In this document: positions 1 to 11,300 of the stretch, piece after piece
Numbering within the stretch: the first letter of the stretch is position 1
Layout of the letters: every line of letters begins with the position of its first letter
Assembly: GCF_965638725.1 (NCBI RefSeq)
Contig: NC_134958.1
Coordinates: 15,875,464-15,939,463, forward strand
Direction: 5' to 3'
Origin: Aptenodytes patagonicus
Lineage: Eukaryota; Chordata; Aves; Sphenisciformes; Spheniscidae
DNA: 64,000 nt
The notes under the pieces: model-generated
Told to the model about the DNA's origin: nothing
What the model saw: the letters and a program-made list of their open reading frames with translations, nothing else
Databases searched by the model: none
Translations under genes and position numbers: made by a program

Positions 1-2880
1 TTGAAAGTGTAATAATGCAAAACTAAGAATACCCCTCATTATCTATCAACAGTGTTTGAAATGAAGTCTTCAGCACAGGCACAGTGAGAAACTGTCTAAT
101 ATCTAATAAAAGAAGACAATTTCAGGATAGGAGTAATGAGCTGCTAGATTTGGTGATGGACTGTAGAAATAATTAGTCTGTAATAGCTTATCACAGGGGA
201 GCAGACAGATCGTGCCCCTACTTTCATTAAAGTGCATGAGAATGGGGCTGCTGGCATTACATGCTAAGCCTTGGGGATAATATAAAGTAGCAAAGCTATA
301 CTCCTTCCTTCCTTCCTCTATCAGCTTAGGCTGCTGAAGTTAAACATGGTACTAGGAAAGAAGAGAATAAGACACTAAACTAGATTCTTGTCGCGGGAAA
401 AGAGGAAGAATATGAAGCCAATTTCCACTTAACAGAGAAAACAGGGGCCATGTGCCAGGTCTTGGAAAGAGAATCAAGCCTGACTCTCCTTTGTAGAAGG
501 ATGTTCTTTAGAACACCTTTTCTTTACTAACACAGAGGCAAAGTTTATTAGACTTCAAGGCAAAATGAAAGACTATTTTCAGAGATTTTTTTCATGGAAC
601 TGACAACATAAATATGAGGGGTTTTTTTAATTATAAAAAATTAGTTTTATTTGACCTCAGGGAAAAAAGTAATCAATTACAAAATGTGCTCAGAGAATGC
701 AAGTGAGAGCACATGTAATTTATATTAAAAACACAAAATAGACACAAGCAACCTGCATGTTAGCAGAATTCTAACAAGATACACATGATAACCTCAGCTA
801 CACTATAATGCAGCTGACTTTTTTTTTTAAAATACAGTTAGAAGTAATTTGATAACATAGGCATGGACTTTTAGAAAGTTACACCAACTGGTGGCACCTC
901 TTATGGACGTTTCATTTTATGAACCAAGATATACATATTAAGGTATTCTCAAAAGGTGACTCAAAATGTATGGCAGCTTTTAAAAGGCAAGTATCAAGAT
1001 TATTTCAGATCTTTTAAATTTTATTTTATTTTTTTTATTTCAATGCTATGATTTGAAGCCAAGCCTTCACTGACTTTTTTCCTGGCAACAAAGCCAGCCT
1101 AATGAGTTCCCGCCCTGCTCCTGCACTGCTCCCTCATTTGTGCTAGTACAACTTTTCACGGGACTATGATATGAACCAGTGCAAGTTAAAAATAACCTGG
1201 CCCATTAACAGTTTTACCGGCACAACTGAGAGGTCAAAAAATCTGTGGCCTGAGCAATCAAAGTTGCAGTAAGGTGGAATGGATTTGATTACAGGAGGTG
1301 TGCAAGAACTGCTCAAATGGTCTCCATTGCCAAAGGAAACATCTACACCCACTTTTAAAGTACAACTAGCTTCCAAGTTTTCAGCTTCTTTAACTACATT
1401 AACGCAGAAAATGCATTCCAGGAATCCTGCTGGTGGTTCCTCTCAAAGCCAAAACCAACAGTGAATCCTTCCCTGACTCTCCCCAAATATTTCCCAGTGG
1501 AGGTGCAGATGCCAGTATAAGAAAGGTAAACCTATTGACAATAGATTTTATTTTCCTAATTTTTTAATATGTATAAACATATATACACATTTATACACAC
1601 ATCTCCTTAAAGGTAGTCCATGCATCTGAGAGGTCCCAAACTCCAATGAAATGCTATGTATATAATCAAAGAAAGTCTTTAGGATAAAAAGTGTCAAAAT
1701 TGTGAACAATTTCTTTAAAAGATTTAAAAAATATCATTAGACTATATCAAGATATCGCTTTAAAAGGCAACTGCCCAGCAAAAACTAAGGCTAGCTATGA
1801 AAGTTCATTAGGCAGGCACAAATAATCAACAACCTGCAAAGACACAAGTCCATGGAACACTATTATAGTTACTAGACAAGCAATAAACTAAAAACCTGAT
1901 ATGAGACAAAAAAAAAAATTTAACTCATTGCACAAGAGAGTAATAAGCTTCTGATGAAATAAGTGTTTTAAAAGCACTAGTTTGGACATCTTTATTTATC
2001 ATGGCAATTATGTTTAAAGATACCTAACTTTATTAAAAGCCAGTTGTATTTATAACCTGGTTTTTTTTACCCTTAGGATTTAAAAGCACTCACATAAACA
2101 AAAATGATACAAACATTAGTAAATGTAACAAGAGTGTAACAGCTGTAGTGAAAGCAGCAGAAAGTGATCTGAAGTGCACCTTAAAGATGCACAGAAATCA
2201 ATACTATAGAAAATCATGGCAAATGCAGCTGCAATAAGATTTCGAGTTACTGAAAACCCATTTATTACTTTAGATGAAATTCACCTGTTCCACTCTTAAG
2301 GTCAAATGAGCTTTCCAATACTCAATACTTCTTTGGATTGGCTTAAAATAACTGAAACCAAATCACTAGTATGAAATTGGTAGTGAGCTTAAAGAGTGAG
2401 GACATCTACATTAACCAGAAAGTTCTCAGACTAGCCTTGTTTGTCATCTTTCCATAACAGTATTATCAGAATTATTCAAACATTATTTTTTCCTCCAGTT
2501 TAATAGCTGCACTTCCAGTGAACAGGGAAGTTCTATTATTTACAACACAGACTATACTGTGAGCACCCACATGGTCTTTTTCAGACAACTTCCCATACAG
2601 GCACATAACTTTGCATCATGTTAGTTGTAGAAAAGCGTGCAATCCACAGCTTCATCAGGACTGTGAGCAATTGTATTTTTATTGAGCGCTACGTTTGTTT
2701 CAGCAGCGAAGAAACGATGACCAAGCTGAAACTGAACCTGAAAGTTTTAAAAAAATATAAACCAACTTCCCCCAAAACAAACTAAACCAGCCAACACTAC
2801 CCTCTCTGCCATGAGACGGTATAAGCTCCGCCTAGGGAAGGGCAATATTGCCTTTGCAAACCAGTCAGAAGTTCACACCC
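1..2880. other. AT-rich non-coding stretch left of the first CpG island
   Basis: No coding exon is recognisable on either strand. The + strand is visibly richer in A runs than T runs. If the - strand donor in the adjacent CpG island is real, this stretch is the first intron of a leftward gene. I looked for a zinc-finger or acidic N-terminal coding exon on the - strand and saw none. The short open frames around 1164-1464 overlap on opposite strands and resemble no family I know. Confidence 0.5.
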
Positions 2881-3337
2881 CCGAGCTGCGATGGGTGCGA
2901 GGCCGCGGGAAGAAGCCAAGTCCCCGCGGGCAGCCGAGCAGCTGCCGCTCCGCCCGCAGCGCCCCTGGCGCCGCCGCCTCCGGCGCAGCCTGACCGCCCT
3001 GCGTCCCGCCTCCCCAGTGCCGGGTGACCGCAAGGACTCGACTGAGGCCGCAGGTTCGGGTTTGGACGAGGCCCGCATACCACAGCGGCGGCGGGAGGGG
3101 AGGAGGCCCGGCGGCAAACCCGGCATCCGCTGCCAGTTGCCGGGGGCCCTGGCCGCGGCCGGCCCTTGGACGGCGGAAGCAGGGCGGAGCGAGCCCTGCC
3201 CGGGACGCCCCTGCGGGCAGACCCCCCGGTTCCCAGCGGGGCCCCGCGGGCGGCCCGGGGAAGCCCTCACGGCCCGGAGTCCCCGCTCCACCGACGCGGG
3301 GCGGGGGCGGGGGGGGTGCAAGGCCGCGCTCCGACCT

Positions 3338-3348
3338 AAGATGGCGTC
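3338..3348 (+). promoter_or_regulatory. YY1-like core promoter motif
   Basis: AAGATGGCGTC matches the AAnATGGCGnC element often found just downstream of starts in CpG-island promoters, where it usually lies on the transcribed strand. Here that would predict a rightward transcript. The embedded ATG opens a frame into low-complexity R/P/A-rich sequence, and I do not treat it as a start codon. Confidence 0.45.
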
Positions 3349-3469
3349 GGTCTCGCAGGCGACAATCCCCCCGCGGCCCTCCCGCCGCCGAGCGGCGGCT
3401 CCCTCCGCCCAGGGAGGCGGCAGGCCGCCCCGGCAGGGAGGACCGAGGGGAAGGAGCGGGCTGGCTTAC

Positions 3470-3970
3470 CGTGCTGCGCGTCCGGAGAGGCCGCGGCAGG
3501 CCGCCCCGCTCCCTTCCTCCCGGGCTGGCGGGGGGATGGGAGGCAGCCGCGCTGGCGGAGGCGCCTCACATCGCCGAACCGCGGCGCCCCACCTCAGCCA
3601 CCGCCGGGGGAAGGAGGGCGGGCGAGGGAGGCGGGGGTGGCCGCGCGGCGCCCGGCGCGCTGCCTGACGGGTAGAGCGCGGGTCAGCCCCACAGCGGCGC
3701 CTGCTTTCCGGCAGCCGCGGGGCGGGGCCGGGCCGGGGCCGCGCGGGGGCGGTGCCACGCGCCATGTGCCGGGCCTCACACCCCGCGGCTGGCAGCGGCC
3801 TGGCGCGCGCGGCCCGCCTCGCGCCCTCCTCAACCATCGCCGTCGGCTGCGCCCGCCGGCCGGGCACCGCCTGCCCTCCGCCGCCTTGGCGAGGGCTGAC
3901 AGGGCCAGCCGCGACGCGGCCAGATCGATGGCGGGCCCCGCGGGCGGGTAGAGGACCCGCGAGCAACATT
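3470..3970 (-). other. Candidate 5'UTR exon of a leftward gene (possibly ZNF280D)
   Basis: Read on the - strand, the island contains CACG|GTAAGC with the exon ending at 3470. This is the best leftward donor in the island. The upstream boundary (transcription start) is not defined by the sequence, and 3970 is only an approximate limit. In mammals ZNF280D lies upstream of TCF12 on the opposite strand, so this island is where its promoter would be expected. That is an inference from gene order, since no ZNF280D coding sequence is seen in the window. It could equally be a non-coding antisense transcript. Confidence 0.35.
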
Positions 3971-5221
3971 CACCTCAGCGGTGCCCCGTAAGTAGGCCCC
4001 GCTCGCCGTGCGAGGGAGCGCAGCTGTCAATTCCGCGTGCGGGAGCGGTGGGCGCGGCGCTTGGTAGGCCGTGACAGGCGGTCAGGCCTTTCCCTTGCGG
4101 TACAGTGGATCATAAGCACCAGTAACTCCACACAGCCATACGGCCAAACAAAAGCTAGGGAAAACTCTACCCAAGGTTAACATTAAATACAAACAACTGA
4201 GAATATACTGCAGAGGATGTTGCTGGAATCCACTGGAGCATAAGATGGTAAATGCTGTTCAGAGTGGAGGTTCGTTGTGCGCCTGTTTTCATTGTGGTTA
4301 TTCATAGGCATTTGCCCGGTGGGTTAAATATCGATCAAATATATGATCAACTGTTCCAAACCTTTACTGAATAAAACATTCCCATTACTTTTGGCAGGAC
4401 ATCACAAAACTGCTAGTCAAGGCCTTAACTGGGCAGTGAAGCCCTGGTCACTATAGAAAACAGTCCTGGAGCACAGTACCACAAAGAGCTGCATTTTCAC
4501 TCACCTCAGAATTTGCATATGAAAATCTCTGAATCAAAAGATGACTAAAATTCAGTTTTCCTCATGCCTTTTTGTTTATAGTGTTCTGTCACCCTGGCCA
4601 ACATCTGTCTTAAGAATGCTCCCTAGTTTAGATTTTCTTTTTTTCTCAGTTTTGCTGTCCATTCTACCCTAATTAAAGAAAAAGGAAGTGTGATTCTTCA
4701 TGTAGTAAATATGAAAATATTTCTGGTGAATTTTGAAGATAAATAATGGGAAAGTACTTAACCAAATGTAATCTGTATCTCAACTTTTTCAGCCCATACT
4801 TCTCACAACTTACTGTTGGTGACATCTGCCAGAGCTGCCTTCAGACAACCTTAATTTATTTAGTATAAGTTCTCTCTCAGATGCAGGTATTCTTCAGAAG
4901 AATAAGTGAAGTGTCCTTCTGCTTGTGAACTTAAGGTCTAAAGATTTGACTATTATGTTTAGCCTGGAAAATATTCTGTTCATTTTCACTATTATCTTTA
5001 GCCTTGAGATGCTTCCAGAGTACTTTGGAACCTCAGAGAAGTGAAGAAAAAAATAACTAATTAAATAATTGCTGCTTAGTGATTATGCCATTAAATCATT
5101 TGGTTATTACAGTTTAGTAATTAAAGAATTAAACTATGCCATCCTGCCAAAGTAGGAGGAAAAAAGAGTCAGAAATATTATTGATATTTGGTAGAAAATG
5201 GAGAAAGAATGGGAACTAGAG

Positions 5222-5246
5222 AGGGGAACTTATTTTATACAGGAGT
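5222..5246 (+). repeat. 25-bp direct repeat, copy 1
   Basis: A 25-base word beginning AGGGGAACTTATTTTAT is identical to positions 6989-7013 about 1.77 kb away. A perfect match this long is very unlikely by chance in 64 kb. The flanks do not align obviously, so this may be the surviving core of two old repeat copies. Confidence 0.7.
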
Positions 5247-6960
5247 GACTGGGAAGAGAGAGGTATAGTCCAGTTATTTGAAACATGTATTTTCAACTAC
5301 TCATTTACCTACTGAGAAATCATTGCAGGTATTTATGTTCTTTCTAAAGCAAGATAAATATAAAGAGAATATTAAGATTACAAGGTGAAACATTGAAAAA
5401 GTGTGAAATAACAGAATTAAGATCAACTCTGCACATTTAATTTATTAAATTTGTACATTCTGAAGGTGCACAATTGCATACTGCCTGTTCTGCAAGACCA
5501 CTGCTAAATCCTTGGACAAACTTGTTTGAATATCATGTTTTTGCATCATCCTACAAAGCAATAGGAGCAAAACAAGTTTACCAAGTAAGAATTAATAAGC
5601 GTTCACAACTTTGAAACTCACAAATGAATGAAGGATAGTAAATAGCCCCCATAATTACAAGAAAATAGTTCTTTCCAAGGCTCCCTCAGTTTATAGATGA
5701 GCATCTTGGCTAAGCTTAGTATAGTTAGTTAATGAGAAAGCCCTAAAACTTTGTGTTGCAACAAATATTGGTGACTGACTAAAGAAAAAAGTAGAAAGTT
5801 TATAAAGAGCTTTTTCAGATGTCATTAAAGAGGACACTGAAAAGTCAGTGTACTGTGATATAGCTGAGCTGTGTCTCCTTGACATTAAGATGTGAGACTT
5901 CGTAGACTGCATCAACAATAAAGGTGCCCTTCTAATGTTCCTCATCAGCCATGGAAATGACATGGGAGGTGCTGGGGTACAGGGAAATAAAAACAGAGAT
6001 TCGTACCCTCTACATTTAGTAATAGTCCTCAGCAGTTATTGCAGTGAGCCAGCAGATCCAGGCAATTAAAAGAACATACTCCTCCATGGTGTCCTTGCAA
6101 TAAGAAAGGCTGTCTGGCAGCTGTTAGACCTGCCGGTCCAATCAAAAAGCAAAGTCTGTTTGTATTAGCTGTATTTTGCTTCTCCACTACCATTCTTTTT
6201 CTTTCCCCCCAGCAAAAAAATTGCAATGATAGCTTCATAGATTCATTCTAAGTGTAGATTCTCTATATTGTTACTGTGATCTGCCCCTTCTGCTCTGCTG
6301 GTCTTTTATTTCTATTTCTCAGTTGTAAATTGCCCACTAAACTATCATTTGTTCTATTGCAGGGGTCTGTTCCCCCTCATCACCCTGTATCAACCACTGA
6401 TGAATTAACAGACAACAGTCCCATTTTGACAAGGTGTACAGAAGTTTGTTAAGAAATAGCAGAAACTGGTAGCTGTATTGCTCACAACACCTAGGGGTAT
6501 AACTTATTTCTTGTTTTGACTCCTCTGACTTTATGCTGGTAGAGGGACGAGTGCAATGTGAGAAATTATGAATACAACTATCAACTTTATTCTGCATATC
6601 AACAGCAGTTGCTCATATTGTTCTCATTTTACTTATGTTCAGGCATTTTGAGGCAAGAGTGTCAGTCAGCTAAGCATGAGGATTTTGCAGTGGAGATAGG
6701 CAAAGGGGGGGCAAATTGGAAACCAAAGCGTGTCTTCTCCAGTAGTAATTAATAACTAGAGACAAGCAAGTTGCAAGACAGCAGTTGCTCTCGATTGCTT
6801 TAGCTGAAGTGTTAACAAAAAAAAATAGAGACTAGAAAAGAATTAGGCAAGCAAATGTCTATCTGTCATTGTTTTCTGTAACCAAAAGGCCCAGTATAAT
6901 CTCAAGATGGTCATCCATTTTTCTCTTATGGAAAAAAAGCTTGTGGCTGGGGAAAAAAAA

Positions 6961-7050
6961 ATCCTCATACTCATGTATGAGGATTATAAGGGGAACTTAT
7001 TTTATACAGGAGTATATCCTGTATAATGAGAATTATATCCTCATACTCAT
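6961..7050. repeat. Foldback cluster containing copy 2 of the 25-bp repeat
   Basis: Three nested symmetries are seen. A perfect 10-bp stem, ATCCTCATAC (6961-6970) with GTATGAGGAT (6975-6984), has a 4-base loop. A perfect 8-bp stem, ATACAGGA (7004-7011) with TCCTGTAT (7017-7024), has a 5-base loop. A 14-bp direct repeat, ATCCTCATACTCAT, occurs at 6961-6974 and 7037-7050, and its second copy can also pair with 6975-6988 with mismatches. The second copy of the 25-bp repeat (6989-7013) lies in the middle. The layout resembles a small foldback or MITE-like remnant, but no family is recognised. Confidence 0.55.
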
Positions 7051-8274
7051 AACTTATGTCAATTAGCAGGTCTTTAAACAATGCATCGATGTCTGCAAAA
7101 GCTGGATGATTACTTTTCACCCTGGCACCATACTTTTAAACTTGTTGATCCTTTTGATTTTTAACCACAACCATCCCACCCATATGTAGCTAAAAGGCAA
7201 ACATTCCATCAAGGTTTTTAGCAACCCAAATAGTTTGGTTGAACTGCTTTGTATTTCCAGATCAAGACCAAAGAGCTAGATAGTAGGAAACCAGGAAATG
7301 TAGTTGATACTTTAGAAACTTTGCTGTGCAAGAACAGCAAAATATGTGCTTAAAGCATATGAACAACCTTACCTCTTACCATGAAATCATAAGACAAGCT
7401 ACTGTTTTATTCATCTGTGGTTACAGGCTAATTTGGAAAACCTTTAACCATGCCATTAAAGATTCACAAAATCAGATATACATTACAAATTACATTATAT
7501 TTGGATTAAGAATTTATAAAGAAATTCTTAGAACTATTGCTATTGACATTCATCTTAGGAAATCCATTTTGTTACTATGATGACCTAACCAGTTTCACTA
7601 GATTGCAAATCTTCACTTCCCCAACTCTCTCCACAAACAACGGAGGCGAATGGGAGATGGTATCCAGAAAAAGGGAATTCACATTTCTTAACTGAAGCAG
7701 TGACAGATGTCACCATAAACTATTTGTGCAAGCCTCTTATAAATGTATAGGTTTATAGATTACATAAACGTGGAGACCAATTAAGCTACCACCAGCATGC
7801 AGATACCTCTGTCATAGAACTTGGAGGTCAATGTAACACTGCCAGCAGTGTTCCAATTGAAGGAAAGTGCCATATCCAAAGAAAGTGACAGGGAATTTAA
7901 ATAGGGATCATGAATTTACTACACAGAAATACAAGCAGAGTACTAGGAGAACATAAAGTTATCAAACTTTTTAGGAAAACCGATTTTACACATTAAAACT
8001 TTACAGTACATTTCATCAGACATCCCCTTCTGCTCTGCTGAAACTAAAATACCTCTTATGTAATTTTCAGGTTGATATTTAAAAATGAACTTTGAATATT
8101 TTCTTCACTATTGATTTAGTAAACACAATTAATATTTGGTGAGAGTGGTTGAAGAGTAAGGAAGTTTATAGTATGTTCTGAAAGTCTTGACCAGAATCCT
8201 GAAAAACAAATTTTATACGTGGCTTGAGTTTAACATAATACTGCTTTATTATTAACATCAACGTTTACTTCGTC

Positions 8275-8385
8275 AGAGTTACCTAGGGAGACTATGAAGT
8301 CCCCATCACTGAAGATTTCTAGAGTAAGTTAAAACATGTCAGAAGCAGGTTTGGTACATTTAGTGCTACTAAGCTACTGGGGGAA
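8275..8385 (+). mobile_element. CR1 LINE 3'-region fragment, sense
   Basis: The stretch follows the familiar CR1 order: a GTTACCTAGGGAG block, then GACTATGAAGTCCCCATCACT, then GAAGATTTCTAGAGTAAGTT, then a CATGTCAGAAG block, then a degraded 'agtgctactaagctactggggg' segment. In intact CR1 copies these words lie at the end of the reverse-transcriptase region and in the short 3'UTR. The terminal ATTCTATG octamers are missing, so the copy is truncated and old. Confidence 0.75.
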
Positions 8386-11300
8386 ACACTACTAAATGAT
8401 TGTGACAAATATACCTAATGGTGTTTTTTCTTAAAACCCTACTGAATGAGGACTCCATGTTGTATCTGATCACTGTTTGAATGTAATCTGGGAATCAGAG
8501 TGCAATTATCTAGTTCTGATTTTGTATGTCAGTAAAAAACCTACAGCAGAGTGAGGAAGTCTTGCTCATTAGCATTGAAGTTACAGGTTTGTTTAATATT
8601 ATTTGTTATTCTCACAGGCACTACACACATAGAGCAAGTACCAACCTGCATAACATTGCAATTGGAGCTGCTGCCAAAATTTTATTAGAATGGATATGTT
8701 CAGATGGGAAGCCTGTAACTATGAATGCACAAACAGATACTAAATGAACATCTGCAAAGCAAACACTATTCGGCACATGTATGGTTTACTCAAGTATTCA
8801 AGTATTCCATAAGGCATGCTTGTAAAATTGATTGCATTTAGTCTGCTGTGGTTTGTTGTTACAGTATCATACCTTCAGGAATTTGGCACAAGTATAAACA
8901 CTAAGGGGTGATCTAATCTGTTTATAACATTTTATAATGTTTGTTAGGCATATATAACATTTATACTTAACTTTGAGACAATATGAAAAGTCTAACATTG
9001 AACCCTGAAGAAAGCATAAGCTTCCAGTCTTTTAAACTTTAAAAGTATATTTCTGTAAATTAAGAAAAGCCCAACCCAAACCATAAATTGTCTTTTTAAA
9101 CACTTCCAACATACCATCATGCAGAATAATAATAAAAAAAATGAACATGTAGGAGAGTCAGTGTCTCTTCAGTGTGCATGTATTTCTTGTCAACATTACT
9201 CAAACTTGTCAGACAAGAACACATTCTAAACTGCTTGAAGTTACAAGAAATGTTTGAATTGGATGAGCACTATCAGAGTGAAAATGGCTACAGAGCCATT
9301 GCTATTACAAATCCAGTTTGTTTATTTGGATGCAAAAGAAAAATATTTCTTAAAAAAAATTTTGTTTCCAGAAGCTTTTCATGGTGACTTTAGGTTAAAA
9401 TAAAGTTAGTAGATTAACATTAAGAAATAAGCCTTGAAATAATTTAGTTTTCATTTAAGAAATTGATTTTAGAAAAATGATACTATGTACATCCATTTAT
9501 CAGTTCTCAGATCAGAGACACAGGGCATACACCTTGTCTGTTGGATTAATTTGTCATTCACCTTAGAACAAATTCCATCCTAGATGTCTACTGCTGTGCA
9601 TACTCTACGTAGTAAAGAAAATTCAAGCAAATAACTACTTGGTTTAGCCTTTGCATCCACTTCTACTCAATTAAGTAATTCAGTAGTAAAGAACATCGTT
9701 CCATTGGGTTGATGCCAGACATTGTTACACTACTTGGCAGAAGCCTTAAATAGCATGAAAAGTGATGCAATACCAACTCAACATATGCCCCAGAGACTCC
9801 TGTTGAAAAATGACACTACTGGGTAAAGTTTACAGTCATATTTTCTGCTTTTAAAAAAAGGGAGTAATGTATATTTATTGGAGAGGTTGTCTTATTGACA
9901 GCAATTGCCAGGTCATACTGACAACAACTGCTATGCTGCAGTATCCTACTGCTAGATTGGTTTCTCTCTCTCACAAGCCTTGTCAGAGAAAGAAAGGGTG
10001 TTGTACATTACATTGCCAAGATACTCTAGTTCATTAGAGTATTGTGAACAGATATTCAGCAGCATGTGCCCTTGTTAACAGGAAGTGAAAATTTCTCCTA
10101 TGATGCTTCCTTTTGTTGTGATTTGTAAAAATTAACTCATTATGTTAAATATTAGCCATTCTTCATATAGGATCCCACAAGCAAACCACATTGTGTTGGG
10201 CAGACAAAAAGAGGATAATTCCTTCCAAAAAAGAAAAGGCAAAAAAAGTGAGTTAAAACTTCTAGAAGTACAATGCTCCAATGGGGCTTTTAAACTATTG
10301 CAGATAGTACTGGAAGGGATGAATGATGCATCTGCTTTGAAAATCATAAAATAACTTACATTGCATCATAATGAGTTGCTGTTAGGAAGATTTTAAAAAT
10401 ACCTGAAGAATAAACATAGAAACATACCAGCTCCTAAGCAATAAGTATTTTCTCATCATCCAAAAGAAAGGAACTAATAATACAGAAATAAAGAAAGAAA
10501 ATCTATTAAGTGTAATATTCCTTTAGTAGAATATTATTCAGAATTTCTGCTGAGGTATCAGCAACTCTGAGCAAATCCCGTAAGGAGAAAGTGACACACT
10601 TTTAGATTGTTAGATTTCTTTATATTCTTTACAAGTAATCATGTATTTGCCTAGCAGTTTCTGTTCATAAAACTAGAACTGAAACTGATTCCTTGGCATT
10701 ATCATCACATTTGTGAAATGTGTCCGTGAATTCTGAGAAAGTCTGTGCCAATAACTGATTTTTATTTATCAGATTGGCTGCCAAACTGAAAGGAAAGAAA
10801 GTATTAGGATAACAGAAAACAATGGGGATTGCTGTCTTATCCACTAGCCAATTAGTTTACAGTCTGTAAGGGGAGACCCCTTATTAGTCCTAGAATCAAC
10901 ACTTCTCACAGGTCTGATCTAATCAGAGTTTTGCAGGGTATTTGGGGTGCTCTTCTCTGATTTAGCTGTTCCACTTTAAGAATGTTAAATGTCTATCTGA
11001 ACAGGGATTAAAAGCCGAGGGTGCCCCAACTCCCCAGTTCCTGGTTTACACATCAGGCTTGAGTCGTCTGACTCAGTGAACAGTTATGTGAAACAAAACG
11101 AGGAGGTTTATTCCAAAATCAGCACTAGTCTGAGTGAGCAGATCTCCTCAAACAGGAGAGGGAACTAGGCAGAGGTCCTCTCTGCCTAGTATGTTCTCCC
11201 AGATGAATGCACTAGTGCCTGGACTTCTGCATGAAAGGCAGCATCACTTCCACCTTCCTTTTCTTGCTTACGAATCTAGCCAGTCATGTCCTAGGGTTTT

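Larger units (their letters stand above)
2880..4085. promoter_or_regulatory. CpG island 1, probable bidirectional promoter
   Basis: GC content and CpG density rise abruptly near 2880 and fall back near 4085. Seen inside are many GGGCGG/CCGCCC Sp1-type boxes, a G-run cluster near 3298-3316 and an AAGATGGCGTC match to the YY1 promoter motif at 3338-3348 on the + strand. A donor-like GTAAGC lies on the - strand (GT at 3469-3468) and a donor-like GTAAGTAG on the + strand (GT at 3988-3989), which fits transcription in both directions. The long overlapping open frames here (up to 258 codons, rich in R, P, A and G) occur on both strands, as expected of stop-poor GC-rich DNA, and are not called as genes. 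Confidence 0.85.
4086..8274. other. Non-coding stretch, no gene seen
   Basis: AT-rich sequence with short open frames only (up to 90 codons), none recognisable. It contains the two copies of a 25-bp direct repeat and the hairpin cluster listed separately. A 17-bp word (CCCCTTCTGCTCTGCTG) also occurs twice, at 6284-6300 and 8024-8040. Confidence 0.6.

Noticed and set aside
300-318. Short CCTT repeat
   Set aside because: Only about four units, too short to be meaningful.
2797-3674. Frames of 174-258 codons on both strands in CpG island 1
   Set aside because: Low-complexity island frames with no matching family. Splice donors suggest UTR or non-coding exons instead.
6284-8040. 17-bp word shared by 6284-6300 and 8024-8040
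   Set aside because: A match of this length and low complexity can arise by chance in 64 kb.
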